Notes under the pieces: model-generated
What the model saw: only the letters and a program-made list of their open reading frames with translations
Databases searched by the model: none
Told to the model about the DNA's origin: nothing
Shown here: positions 57,480-64,000 of the stretch, piece after piece
Numbering within the stretch: position 1 is the first letter of the stretch
How the letters are laid out: every line of letters begins with the position of its first letter
DNA from: Selenomonas sp. F0473
Lineage (GTDB): Bacteria > Bacillota > Negativicutes > Selenomonadales > Selenomonadaceae
Assembly (NCBI RefSeq): GCF_000315545.1
Contig: NZ_JH992902.1
Location: 1,260,470-1,324,469, forward strand
Length of the DNA stretch: 64,000 nt
Reading direction: 5' to 3'
Program-made: the position numbers and the translations under genes

Positions 57480-57530
57480 ATTATAGCACAGCGCCTCTGT
57501 GTGGACAATTTCTCTCCGAACTGGTAGAAT
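57480..57530. promoter_or_regulatory. Overlapping divergent promoters
   Basis: Plus strand: TGGACA (57502-57507), 17 bases, TAGAAT (57525-57530). Minus strand: TTGTCC (plus GGACAA, 57503-57508), 17 bases, TATAAT (plus ATTATA, 57480-57485). The two -35 elements are the same DNA, so only one side can be used at a time. Confidence 0.6.
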
Positions 57531-57578
57531 ATGGACACTTCGGTCAACGAATGTCAAGGAAAGGCGGATCGGATCGCT

Positions 57579-57776
57579 ATGAGAGATACGGCAGAGGCCG
57601 CCGCGCGCCTTAAAGCCGCCGTGCGGAGCCTTGACCTGCGCATGCGCGCCGCGGCGGGCGACCTCGACTACGAATCCTATCTGCACAAAAAGCGCGCCCT
57701 CGAAGCCGCGCTCTTCGCCCTCAGCCGGGGGCGCGCGGCGGATGAAAAGGTTGACCCCGGCACAATTTCATCCTGA
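57579..57776 (+). CDS. Unknown helical small protein, 65 aa
   Basis: Not recognised. MRDTAEAAARLKAAVRSLDL continues as an Ala/Arg-rich helix with LDYESYLHKKRALEAALFAL. The in-frame ATG at 57531 is inside or before the predicted transcript start (about 57537), so the ATG at 57579 is used. It precedes a 91-aa gene. Confidence 0.4.
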   Translation: MRDTAEAAARLKAAVRSLDLRMRAAAGDLDYESYLHKKRALEAALFALSRGRAADEKVDPGTISS

Positions 57777-57828
57777 TTTCAGGCCTGTATGATAGATTGA
57801 ATTTCATTAAGATGAAAGGAAAATTACT

Positions 57829-58104
57829 ATGTCACAGCGTATGACAATGGAAGAAGTTCTGAAGGAATACGGCGTCCCGCAGATCCGTCTCGACGTACAC
57901 GCGACGCGCAGCGATCTGCTGAAACTCCGCGAGAAACTCATGGCGATCCGCGACCTCTCCGACGGGCGCGAGCAGGGCTATCTCGACATCGACTGCAAGC
58001 TCTACATCGACGTCGACGACATCGACCGTTACCTCTCGGGAGAACTCGATACCGTGGGGGAGATCTATGCGTTTCCCGAGGATATCAAATCTTTTAGAGA
58101 GTGA
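57829..58104 (+). CDS. Unknown acidic protein, 91 aa
   Basis: Not recognised. AAAGGAAAA precedes the ATG. The sequence starts MSQRMTMEEVLKEYGVPQIR, looks alpha/beta, and is rich in Asp in the centre (DIDCKLYIDVDDIDRYLSG), ending EDIKSFRE. No export signal. The TGA stop lies inside the first bases of repeat copy E. Confidence 0.6.
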   Translation: MSQRMTMEEVLKEYGVPQIRLDVHATRSDLLKLREKLMAIRDLSDGREQGYLDIDCKLYIDVDDIDRYLSGELDTVGEIYAFPEDIKSFRE

Positions 58105-58231
58105 TGCGGGATTTTCGCGCCTAGCGTCGTCACTGTGAAAAATACCGCGGTCAACGTGGCGCTGCCACGCCTCCCTTGTATTTCCTCGTTCCTTGCTATG
58201 CATCAAAACTTCCGCGTCACTTATGTTACGG
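58101..58231 (+). repeat. Dispersed 3'-end palindromic repeat, copy E
   Basis: It begins GTGATGCGGGATTTTCGCGC at the stop codon of the 91-aa gene (TGA at 58102-58104 is part of the repeat). It has inner arms GTGAAAAATAC and GTATTTCCTC and ends CATCAAAACTTCCGCGTCAC plus TTATGTTACGG. A further 240 bases up to 58472 hold no recognisable gene. Confidence 0.9.
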
Positions 58232-58472
58232 CAGCAAGGCGAAGGGCATGTTGATACGTCCGTGAATCGCCTCCCCGCGGGGGCGGCGTGCGCCGACACG
58301 TTCTGCAAAAAGGACGTGCCGCCCAGCCGCGGAACCGCCCGGCGCATGATTTTCCGCCGGGTGGTGCGGCGCCCTGTCCATAGAGCACATATGCATCGCG
58401 CACGCCGTTTGCGATAAGTGGCGTAAAACATGCCCTGAGCCCCCCACAACATAAAATCAAAGGAGAACATAA

Positions 58473-59156
58473 ATGAACTTCAAGAAACTCTTCGCCGCCG
58501 CAATCATCGCCTCCTTCGCCTTCGGTGCGGCGCCGACCATCGCCCCCGACCTCACCGCGGGCATATTCATTTCAGAGGCGGAGGCTGCACGCGGCGGCGC
58601 GCGCATGTCGCCGCGGCGCGCCGCGCCTGCGGCGCCGAAATCCGCCCCCGCGCAGAGCGGCGGCGGCAAGTCCGTCTCCGGCAACGGGGCCGGCTATGCG
58701 CCCTCAAAGAGCGCCGACCGGCTCGATAAGAACGCGCCGAACGCCGCCTCCGCCAAACCGGGCGCAGCGGCAGGCGCGGCCAATCCCGGGCGCGGCGCCA
58801 CCGGCTGGGGCAACGCCCTCCGCAGCATCGGGTTCCTCGCGGGCGGCATGCTCCTCGGTTCCATGCTCGCCTCCATGTTCGGCCTCGGCAGCGGTTTCCT
58901 CGCAGACCTCCTCGGCGTATTTGCGAACATCGCGCTGCTCTTTGTCGCCCTCACGGTCGTCCGCTGGATATGGAACCGTTTCCGCGGACGCAAGGAAGAG
59001 GAGAACGTTTACCGCAGCGCCGCGCGTCCGCAGCAGGCCGCGCCCCGCGCGCCGATCGCCGATATCCGTCCACCCGGAGCCTCGGCCCCGATGCCGACAC
59101 GTGCCGATGCGGACGACAGCCCCCGGGCCGTCGCCGACCGCTATCGGAACCGGTGA
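58473..59156 (+). CDS. Tim44-like/low-complexity exported membrane protein
   Basis: 227 residues: signal peptide (KKLFAAAIIASFAFGAAPTI, cleavage near AEAARG), an Ala/Pro/Gly/Ser-rich region to about residue 110, a Gly-rich hydrophobic pair (LAGGMLLGSMLASMFGLGSG; FLADLLGVFANIALLFVALTVV) ending VRWIWNRFRGRKE, and a disordered tail. The Gly-rich helix pair followed by VRWIW resembles Tim44-domain proteins of bacteria. Function unknown. It precedes the PNPOx-like gene by 70 bases. Confidence 0.6.
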   Translation: MNFKKLFAAAIIASFAFGAAPTIAPDLTAGIFISEAEAARGGARMSPRRAAPAAPKSAPAQSGGGKSVSGNGAGYAPSKSADRLDKNAPNAASAKPGAAAGAANPGRGATGWGNALRSIGFLAGGMLLGSMLASMFGLGSGFLADLLGVFANIALLFVALTVVRWIWNRFRGRKEEENVYRSAARPQQAAPRAPIADIRPPGASAPMPTRADADDSPRAVADRYRNR

Positions 59157-59226
59157 CCCCCTGCCTCGGCAGCGCCGCTCCGCGGGCGCGGCTTGATCCG
59201 GATCGCCGTATCAAAGGAGTTCTTTT

Positions 59227-59601
59227 ATGCTTCCCGACAAATTCTTCGACTGCCTGAAATACGAGGGCGTCGTCGCCATCGGCACAGCCTCCGCGCAAGG
59301 GGAGGCGCATATCGCGAACACGTGGAACAGCTATCTCATCGTCACGGAGGAGGAGCGGATCCTCATCCCCGCGGCAGGCATGCATAAGACGGAACGGAAC
59401 AGCAACGAGAACCCGCACGTTGAAATCACGCTCGGCACACGCGAGGTCGAGGGACACCGCGGCCCCGGCACGGGATTCCTGCTTACGGGAACCGCAGCGT
59501 TCCTCAAAGAAGGCGCCTTATTCGACCGGATGAAGGAAAAATGCCCCTTCGCCGCCCGCGTACTCGTTTTCACTCCGGAGCGCTGCCGCCAAACATTATA
59601 A
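59227..59601 (+). CDS. Pyridoxamine 5'-phosphate oxidase-like flavoprotein
   Basis: A 124-residue split-barrel protein binding FMN or a related flavin: LKYEGVVAIGTASAQGEAHI forms the first strands, NTWNSYLIVTEEERILIPA the next, GMHKTERNSNENPHVEITLG the phosphate-binding turn. It is too short for PdxH, so it belongs to the broad PNPOx-like group; the substrate is not known. AAAGGAGTT is the ribosome site. A terminator follows. Confidence 0.75.
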   Translation: MLPDKFFDCLKYEGVVAIGTASAQGEAHIANTWNSYLIVTEEERILIPAAGMHKTERNSNENPHVEITLGTREVEGHRGPGTGFLLTGTAAFLKEGALFDRMKEKCPFAARVLVFTPERCRQTL

Positions 59602-59626
59602 CCGCATAGAATCATCGGTAAAACAT

Positions 59627-59668
59627 GACCGCCGTACGAAGATCGTTCGTCCGGCGGTCTTATATTTT
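59627..59668 (+). terminator. Terminator of the PNPOx-like gene
   Basis: GACCGCCGTACGAA (59627-59640) pairs with TTCGTCCGGCGGTC (59646-59659), followed by TTATATTTTTC. Confidence 0.8.
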
Positions 59669-59951
59669 TCTCGTCCGCCTGAAAATATCCCTCCCGTAAA
59701 TAAATAAAAAATAATTCTATAAAATACCTATAAATAAATATAAATTACAATAAATACTTCTGAAATTCCATACGTCCTCCTTCCGGTTTATGCCGCAGCG
59801 TACGCCGAGACACCGGTTTCAACGCGGCGCAGGATATGATGAAAGGGAGAGGGGCGGCGGCGTTCGGCAACATAAGCGAAACGTTCGCCTCGCGTCACCG
59901 ATTCTTCCCTTGAAAAAGGAATCATAATCGTTCATAATGGAAGGAAACAAC
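59669..59951. other. Intergenic region, 283 bp, AT-rich in its first half
   Basis: It has runs such as AAATAAATAAAAAATAATTC and no ORF with a ribosome site. The second half is GC-rich and may carry the promoter of the SIS-domain gene, which I cannot place with confidence. Confidence 0.35.
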
Positions 59952-59972
59952 ATGTCACAAAGGAGCGATACC

Positions 59973-60641
59973 ATGGCCAAAGAATCTGCCTATGCCGCCG
60001 TCGATACGCTGACTGCGCGCTATCCCGCGCTCGAAGTATGTGCCGCGGATGTCCGCGCCGCGATTACGGCGCTCTGCGATTGTTATCACGGCGGAGGCAA
60101 ACTCATCGTCTGCGGCAACGGCGGTTCCGCATCGGATGCGGAGCACATCGTCGGCGAACTGATGAAGGGCTTCCTCCTGCCGCGCCATCTCGACGAGGCG
60201 ATGCTCGACAAGCTGCACGCGGCATGCGACGCGAAGGATCCGCGTGCGGTCGATTACTTCATGCAGAACTTACAGGGAGCGCTGCCCGCGGTCTCGCTGC
60301 CCTCGCAGCTCGCGATCAGCACGGCGTTCTCGAACGATCAAGCGCCCGATCTGACGTTTGCCCAGCAGGTGCTCGGCCTCGGGAAACCGGAGGACGTCCT
60401 GCTCGGCATCACGACCTCGGGCAACTCGAAGAACGTCATCTACGCGTTCGAGATCGCACGGGCACTCGGCCTCACGACGATCGCCCTCACGGGCACCCCC
60501 GGCGGACGCGTCGCGGCGGACGGTCTCGCGGATATCGTGATCAAGGCGCCCGCGAGCGAGACGTATGTCATTCAGGAGTATCATCTGCCGATCTATCATG
60601 CGCTCTGCATCGCAGCCGAAACGGAGTTCTTTGGTGTGTGA
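59973..60641 (+). CDS. SIS-domain phosphosugar isomerase (GmhA/DiaA-like)
   Basis: A 222-residue SIS protein: KLIVCGNGGSASDAEHIVGELMKGFLLPR (phosphosugar-binding Ser), NDQAPDLTFAQQV, LLGITTSGNSKNVIYAFEIAR, TIALTGTPGGRVA and the C-terminal VIQEYHLPIYHALC typical of sedoheptulose-7-phosphate isomerases. The GmhA product feeds heptose of LPS, fitting a diderm, but a sugar isomerase of other specificity is possible. AAGGAG lies 8 bases before the ATG at 59973; the ATG at 59952 with GGAAGG is the alternative. The TGA stop lies in repeat copy F. Confidence 0.85.
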   Translation: MAKESAYAAVDTLTARYPALEVCAADVRAAITALCDCYHGGGKLIVCGNGGSASDAEHIVGELMKGFLLPRHLDEAMLDKLHAACDAKDPRAVDYFMQNLQGALPAVSLPSQLAISTAFSNDQAPDLTFAQQVLGLGKPEDVLLGITTSGNSKNVIYAFEIARALGLTTIALTGTPGGRVAADGLADIVIKAPASETYVIQEYHLPIYHALCIAAETEFFGV

Positions 60642-60756
60642 TGCGCGATATTTGCGCCTCGCTGTGTCACTGCGAAAAATCCTGCGGTCGACGTAGGGCT
60701 GTCTACGACTCCTTTGGATTTTTCTCGTTCCTTGGCGCATCACTTAGGTTACGGTA
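60636..60756 (+). repeat. Dispersed 3'-end palindromic repeat, copy F
   Basis: It starts GTGTGATGCGCGATATTTGCG at the end of the SIS gene (TGA 60639-60641 included). Inner arms GAAAAATCC (60674-60682) and GGATTTTTC (60716-60724) and a central CGTAG/CTACG stem give a long hairpin. It ends GCGCATCAC plus TTAGGTTACGG. Confidence 0.9.
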
Positions 60757-60896
60757 CTGAGCGCGCCATGTCGCTTCGGTCACGGTACCGCACGTGCCGC
60801 AGCGTTTAAGCCGCGCTTTTTTCGCAGGGCAAATGCCAAGCGGCATGAAACGCCATCATGAAAGAACCTCATTTCATTAACGAAGGAGACGACGCT

Positions 60897-62405
60897 ATGC
60901 CTCTCACCCACGCCGACTTCATGAAACTCGCCAACGGCAGCGATATCCGCGGGGTTGCCGTGCCCGGCGTCCCGAACGAGCCCGTGACGCTGACGCCCGA
61001 GGCAGCCAACCGCATCGCCGCGGGCTTCATCCGTTTCCTCTCGGAGAAGACGGGCAAGCGTCCCGAGGAACTGCGCATCGCCGTCGGGCACGACTCGCGC
61101 ATCTCCGCGCTCGCCATCAAGGACTGCGTCCTCACGGGCATCACCCACACGGGCGCGCACGGCATCGACTGCGTGCTCGCCTCGACCCCCGCCATGTTCA
61201 TGGCGGCCATCTTCGAGGACACCGCGGCCGACGGCTCCGTCATGATCACTGCGAGCCATCTCCCGTATAACCGCAACGGGCTGAAATTCTTCACCGCCGC
61301 GGGCGGCACAGACAAAGACGACATCGTCAAGATCCTCACTTACGCATCGGAGGCGGAGGAGGCGCACGGAACGCTCGACCACGTGCTGAAATTTGACCTC
61401 ATCGGACGTTACAGCGAATACCTCGTCGACAAAATCCGCGCGGCGCTCGGCGGTGCAGAGCAGCCGCTTGCGGGCATGCGCATCGTCGTCGACGCGGGCA
61501 ACGGCGCGGGCGGCTTCTTCGCGGGACGGATCCTCACGCCGCTCGGTGCGGATACCGCGGGCAGCCGCTGTCTCGACCCCGACGGCCGTTTCCCGAACCA
61601 CGTGCCGAACCCCGAGGATCCCGCGGCCATGCTGTCCATCAAGGAAGCCGTCATTGAAAATGACGCCGATCTCGGCCTCATCTTCGACACGGACGTCGAC
61701 CGCATGAGCGCCGTGCTCGCGGACGGCACCGACATCAGCCGCAACGCCCTCATCGCCATGATGGCGGCCATCCTCGCGCCCGACTATCCCGGCAGTACGA
61801 TCGTCACCGACTCCGTCACCTCCGACGGGCTCCACGACTTCCTCGAGAAAGACCTCGGGCTAAAGCATCTCCGCTATATGCGCGGCTATAAGAACGTCAT
61901 CAACGAGTGCATCCGCCGCAACGAGGCGGGGGAGATCTCGCCGCTCGCGATCGAGACCTCCGGCCACGGCGCGCTCTCGGAGAACTACTATCTCGACGAC
62001 GGCGCCTATCTCGCGGTCAAACTCCTGATCGCCGCCGCCAAGGCGCGCGCGGAGGGGCGCACCCTCGACGATCTCATCGCCGCGCTGCGCCGCCCGGCGG
62101 AGGCGCGCGAGATCCGCATCGGGATCATCGGGGAGGACGACCCGAAAGCATACGCCGCAACTGTTCTCGCGGCATTCGAGGCGCGCGCCGAGGCCGCGGG
62201 TCTGCGGATCGCGTCGCCCTCCTACGAGGGCGTGCGCATCGTCTTCCCGAACGGCTGGGCGCTCCTGCGCATGTCCCTGCACGACCCGAATATGCCGCTC
62301 AACATCGAGTCGGACGAGACGGGCGGCGCGGACGGGATCGAACGCCGCGTGAAAGAGCTGCTTACAGGTTTCGGCTCTCTTGATCTGTCTTGTTTTCACG
62401 TATAA
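60897..62405 (+). CDS. Phosphomannomutase/phosphoglucomutase family protein
   Basis: The 502-residue alpha-D-phosphohexomutase. The phosphoserine loop is SVMITASHLPYNRNGLKFF (Ser of TASH), the metal loop LIFDTDVDRMSAVLADG, the sugar loop AIETSGHGALSENYYLDDGA, and the phosphate loop in the C-terminal domain SPSYEGVRIVFPNGWALLRMS. The HLPYN and DTDVDR variants occur in a subgroup of PMM/PGM proteins. It converts mannose- or glucose-6-phosphate to the 1-phosphate for polysaccharide or LPS precursors. The ATG at 60897 follows GAAGGAGACG; the earlier in-frame ATG lacks homology. It is followed by a terminator. Confidence 0.88.
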   Translation: MPLTHADFMKLANGSDIRGVAVPGVPNEPVTLTPEAANRIAAGFIRFLSEKTGKRPEELRIAVGHDSRISALAIKDCVLTGITHTGAHGIDCVLASTPAMFMAAIFEDTAADGSVMITASHLPYNRNGLKFFTAAGGTDKDDIVKILTYASEAEEAHGTLDHVLKFDLIGRYSEYLVDKIRAALGGAEQPLAGMRIVVDAGNGAGGFFAGRILTPLGADTAGSRCLDPDGRFPNHVPNPEDPAAMLSIKEAVIENDADLGLIFDTDVDRMSAVLADGTDISRNALIAMMAAILAPDYPGSTIVTDSVTSDGLHDFLEKDLGLKHLRYMRGYKNVINECIRRNEAGEISPLAIETSGHGALSENYYLDDGAYLAVKLLIAAAKARAEGRTLDDLIAALRRPAEAREIRIGIIGEDDPKAYAATVLAAFEARAEAAGLRIASPSYEGVRIVFPNGWALLRMSLHDPNMPLNIESDETGGADGIERRVKELLTGFGSLDLSCFHV

Positions 62406-62424
62406 TGAAAAGCGCCCGCAGGCC

Positions 62425-62460
62425 GCGCCGCCTTCCTCGATAAGGAGGCGGCGCTTTTTC
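62425..62460 (+). terminator. Terminator of the phosphohexomutase gene
   Basis: GCGCCGCCTTCCT pairs with AGGAGGCGGCGC (one bulge) around CGATA, followed by TTTTTC. Confidence 0.85.
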
Positions 62461-62572
62461 ATGGAGCGCCTATACTTTTTCATTTTAAGTATGCTATAAT
62501 AAATTGCCGCTTAACGTATCCGTATGCTATGGAAAATATGTTCCGGCAGTCAAAAGGGAAGGGGAAGCCTGC

Positions 62573-64000
62573 GTGAACAAGATGATCAAATTCCTGCGAA
62601 GCAACCGGATTACGCTGCTCTGCATCGGTCTGCTCACCTTGATGGTCGTCGCCGCATGGCAGTCGATGAAGACGCCGCTCGATCCGTCGATCGAAGCGGA
62701 ATACTTTGTGCTCGAGGGGGAGCCTGCGTACGGGGATATCGTCGGCTTCCATGCGGACGATATCGACTGGAAGCCCTACGATTTCCCAATACCGCCGCCG
62801 ATGCCCGCAGGCGCGACGACCGTCTATCTCTCGTTCGAGATACCGGCTTCGGCGCGCTTCGTCGGGGATCACTTGCTCTTTACGACGACGAATCAGGACG
62901 CTTACGTCTATGTCGACAACGACCTCGTTTATACGCACGGCGATTGGGCGTCGCTGATGGACACGCGCGGGCGCGCGTTTCACTATGTATATCTTGACAA
63001 CACATCGGCGGGCAAACGTCTGACGATCATGCTGCATTCGGGCTATCGGAACTGGCTCGGCAGCATCGACTACCTGAAGTTCGGGAACGAGCGCCTGCTC
63101 ATCAACAAACTCAGCGCGACCGACGCGATCTACATCGCGAGTCTCGCAGTCGCGTTCTCGCTCGTCGCGCTCCTCATCGTCGGCCTCATATGGCGCGACA
63201 CACATCTGCGGCGGCGAACCAATCTCTACCTGATCCTGTTCCTCGTAAGCTTCATCCTTTGGACCTCGGGAACCTCGTCGTTCTTCCCGCGCGTTTTCGG
63301 CATGGCGCATCTGTGGTGGGAAGTGCACCTTATCATGCTCTACGTCCTCCCGCTCTCGCTCATCCCGATCATCCGCGAAATCGTCTCGCCGCGCTTCATC
63401 AGACACGTGCAGACGATGTGGAACCTCTTCCGCCTCGTCTTTGCCCTCGCGACCCTCGCCGAACTCGTCGGGATGGGCGGTTATATGAACTTCCTCTTCA
63501 TCTACTATCCGCTGCTCCTCGTCGGCTTCCTCATACTCATCTTTACCGTCGTCCGCTCGAACTGGGACCGTCATCCCGTATGCCGCTATGCGACGCTCTC
63601 GCTCACCTCGTTCATCATCTTCGGCGGACTCGACGCGTACCATTGGGAGTACCACCGCACGGCCGTCATGCTCGCAACCACCGTATTCTCCGTCTACACG
63701 ACCCTGCCGTTCATCTTCTTCCTCATGCGCGAGCAGATGCTGAACGACGCCAAAATCGCCCGGGAGAATACCGCGCTCTCACAGGAGCTCGAACAGACGC
63801 AGGCGGAGGCCGTACACGACTATCTCACGGGATGTTACAATCGGCAGTACCTCCAAACGGCCTTCGAAGACTTTTCTCGGCTGGCCGACGAACGCGGCTT
63901 CCGGTTCTCCTTTGCCATCTTCGACGTCGATCGCTTCAAATCGGTCAACGATACGAAGGGACATCTCGAGGGCGACAACGTCCTCAAAAAGATTGCCGAA
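62573..64000 (+). CDS. Membrane diguanylate cyclase with 7TMR-DISM-type sensor, cut by the window end
   Basis: The open frame of 476 codons runs off the window. A GTG start (62573) follows AAGGGGAAG. One N-terminal helix is followed by an extracytoplasmic beta-rich domain (about residues 40-170; VYVDNDLVYTHGDW, FHYVYLDNTSAGKRLTIML), then seven hydrophobic segments (about 185-390), a short coiled coil (NDAKIARENTALSQELEQTQ) and a GGDEF domain starting HDYLTGCYNRQYLQ with FAIFDVDRFKSVNDTKGHLEGDNVLK. The GGDEF signature itself lies beyond the window, so catalytic activity cannot be judged. It would make c-di-GMP in response to a periplasmic signal. Confidence 0.85.
   Translation, partial: MNKMIKFLRSNRITLLCIGLLTLMVVAAWQSMKTPLDPSIEAEYFVLEGEPAYGDIVGFHADDIDWKPYDFPIPPPMPAGATTVYLSFEIPASARFVGDHLLFTTTNQDAYVYVDNDLVYTHGDWASLMDTRGRAFHYVYLDNTSAGKRLTIMLHSGYRNWLGSIDYLKFGNERLLINKLSATDAIYIASLAVAFSLVALLIVGLIWRDTHLRRRTNLYLILFLVSFILWTSGTSSFFPRVFGMAHLWWEVHLIMLYVLPLSLIPIIREIVSPRFIRHVQTMWNLFRLVFALATLAELVGMGGYMNFLFIYYPLLLVGFLILIFTVVRSNWDRHPVCRYATLSLTSFIIFGGLDAYHWEYHRTAVMLATTVFSVYTTLPFIFFLMREQMLNDAKIARENTALSQELEQTQAEAVHDYLTGCYNRQYLQTAFEDFSRLADERGFRFSFAIFDVDRFKSVNDTKGHLEGDNVLKKIAE

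Noticed and set aside
8987-60756. CRISPR array as explanation of the repeated sequence
   Set aside because: Copies are kilobases apart, 75-135 bp long and diverged, with no regular spacers and no cas genes.
8987-60756. Ordinary Rho-independent terminators as full explanation of the repeat family
   Set aside because: Most copies lack a T-run after the stem, and copy D is followed by a separate proper terminator.

Overview
The window looks like a chromosomal segment of a Selenomonas-like Negativicutes bacterium: a Firmicutes-type gene set next to outer-membrane genes. Soj/Spo0J-type parAB with parS sites, dnaB, a spore-type Lon protease, rplI, gdpP and a YybS-like DUF2232 gene occur in the order typical of the origin-proximal region of Firmicutes. 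The same stretch carries a TonB-dependent receptor, which needs an outer membrane, and a group 1 [NiFe] hydrogenase with a full hyp set. Most of the DNA is GC-rich. Two parts are not: the block at about 18.7-21.7 kb is clearly AT-rich, and so is the IS200-like element at 27.1-27.8 kb. Taxonomy is inferred from gene content only.

Layout. 0-10 kb: a serine hydroxymethyltransferase-like protein without its PLP lysine; a tiny holin-like toxin with a convergent antisense RNA; Ppx/GppA phosphatase; phosphoethanolamine-transferase-like membrane enzyme; 3D-domain cell-wall protein; MqnA; two unknown proteins; a stand-alone AICAR transformylase; an LCMT-type methyltransferase. 10-13 kb: bioYDA behind a BirA-type operator. 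13-19 kb: a doubly frameshifted chemotaxis receptor, a GH26 lipoprotein, a DUF6883/DUF4926-like pair and a secreted esterase. 19-21.7 kb: an AT-rich AAA ATPase plus possible TOPRIM-like gene pair behind a palindromic operator, and an unknown membrane protein. 21.8-30.2 kb: sugar-binding lipoprotein, deoC, copper-type TonB receptor, YbjN-like protein, tRNA-Gly(CCC), IS200-like element, a two-gene holin/amidase cassette and a LysR regulator.

30.3-41.8 kb is a hydrogenase locus read leftward: small subunit, large subunit, cytochrome b, an HMA-like protein, hypA, hypB, a maturation protease and hypF; then, past an oppositely oriented coiled-coil gene, hypC-hypD-hypE. It supplies a membrane-anchored uptake hydrogenase and its Ni-Fe-CN-CO cofactor assembly. 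42.2-57.5 kb holds a secreted acidic protein, an M23 peptidase, DUF4446, parB, parA, pfkA, dnaB, a lon-type protease, rplI, gdpP, DUF2232 and a membrane MutS-like ATPase. 57.5-64 kb holds small unknown genes, a Tim44-like membrane protein, a PNPOx-like flavoprotein, an SIS-domain isomerase, a phosphohexomutase and a diguanylate cyclase cut by the window edge.

The most unusual structure is a family of dispersed palindromic repeats of about 75-135 bp. Six copies start at or within a few bases of a stop codon and all have the same orientation relative to the gene they follow (purH-like, hypE, hypF, dnaB, a 91-aa gene, the SIS gene). In hypF the repeat encodes the last eight residues. Other leads are three in-frame parS sites inside the lon linker, the AT-rich ATPase pair, and the type I toxin-antitoxin locus.
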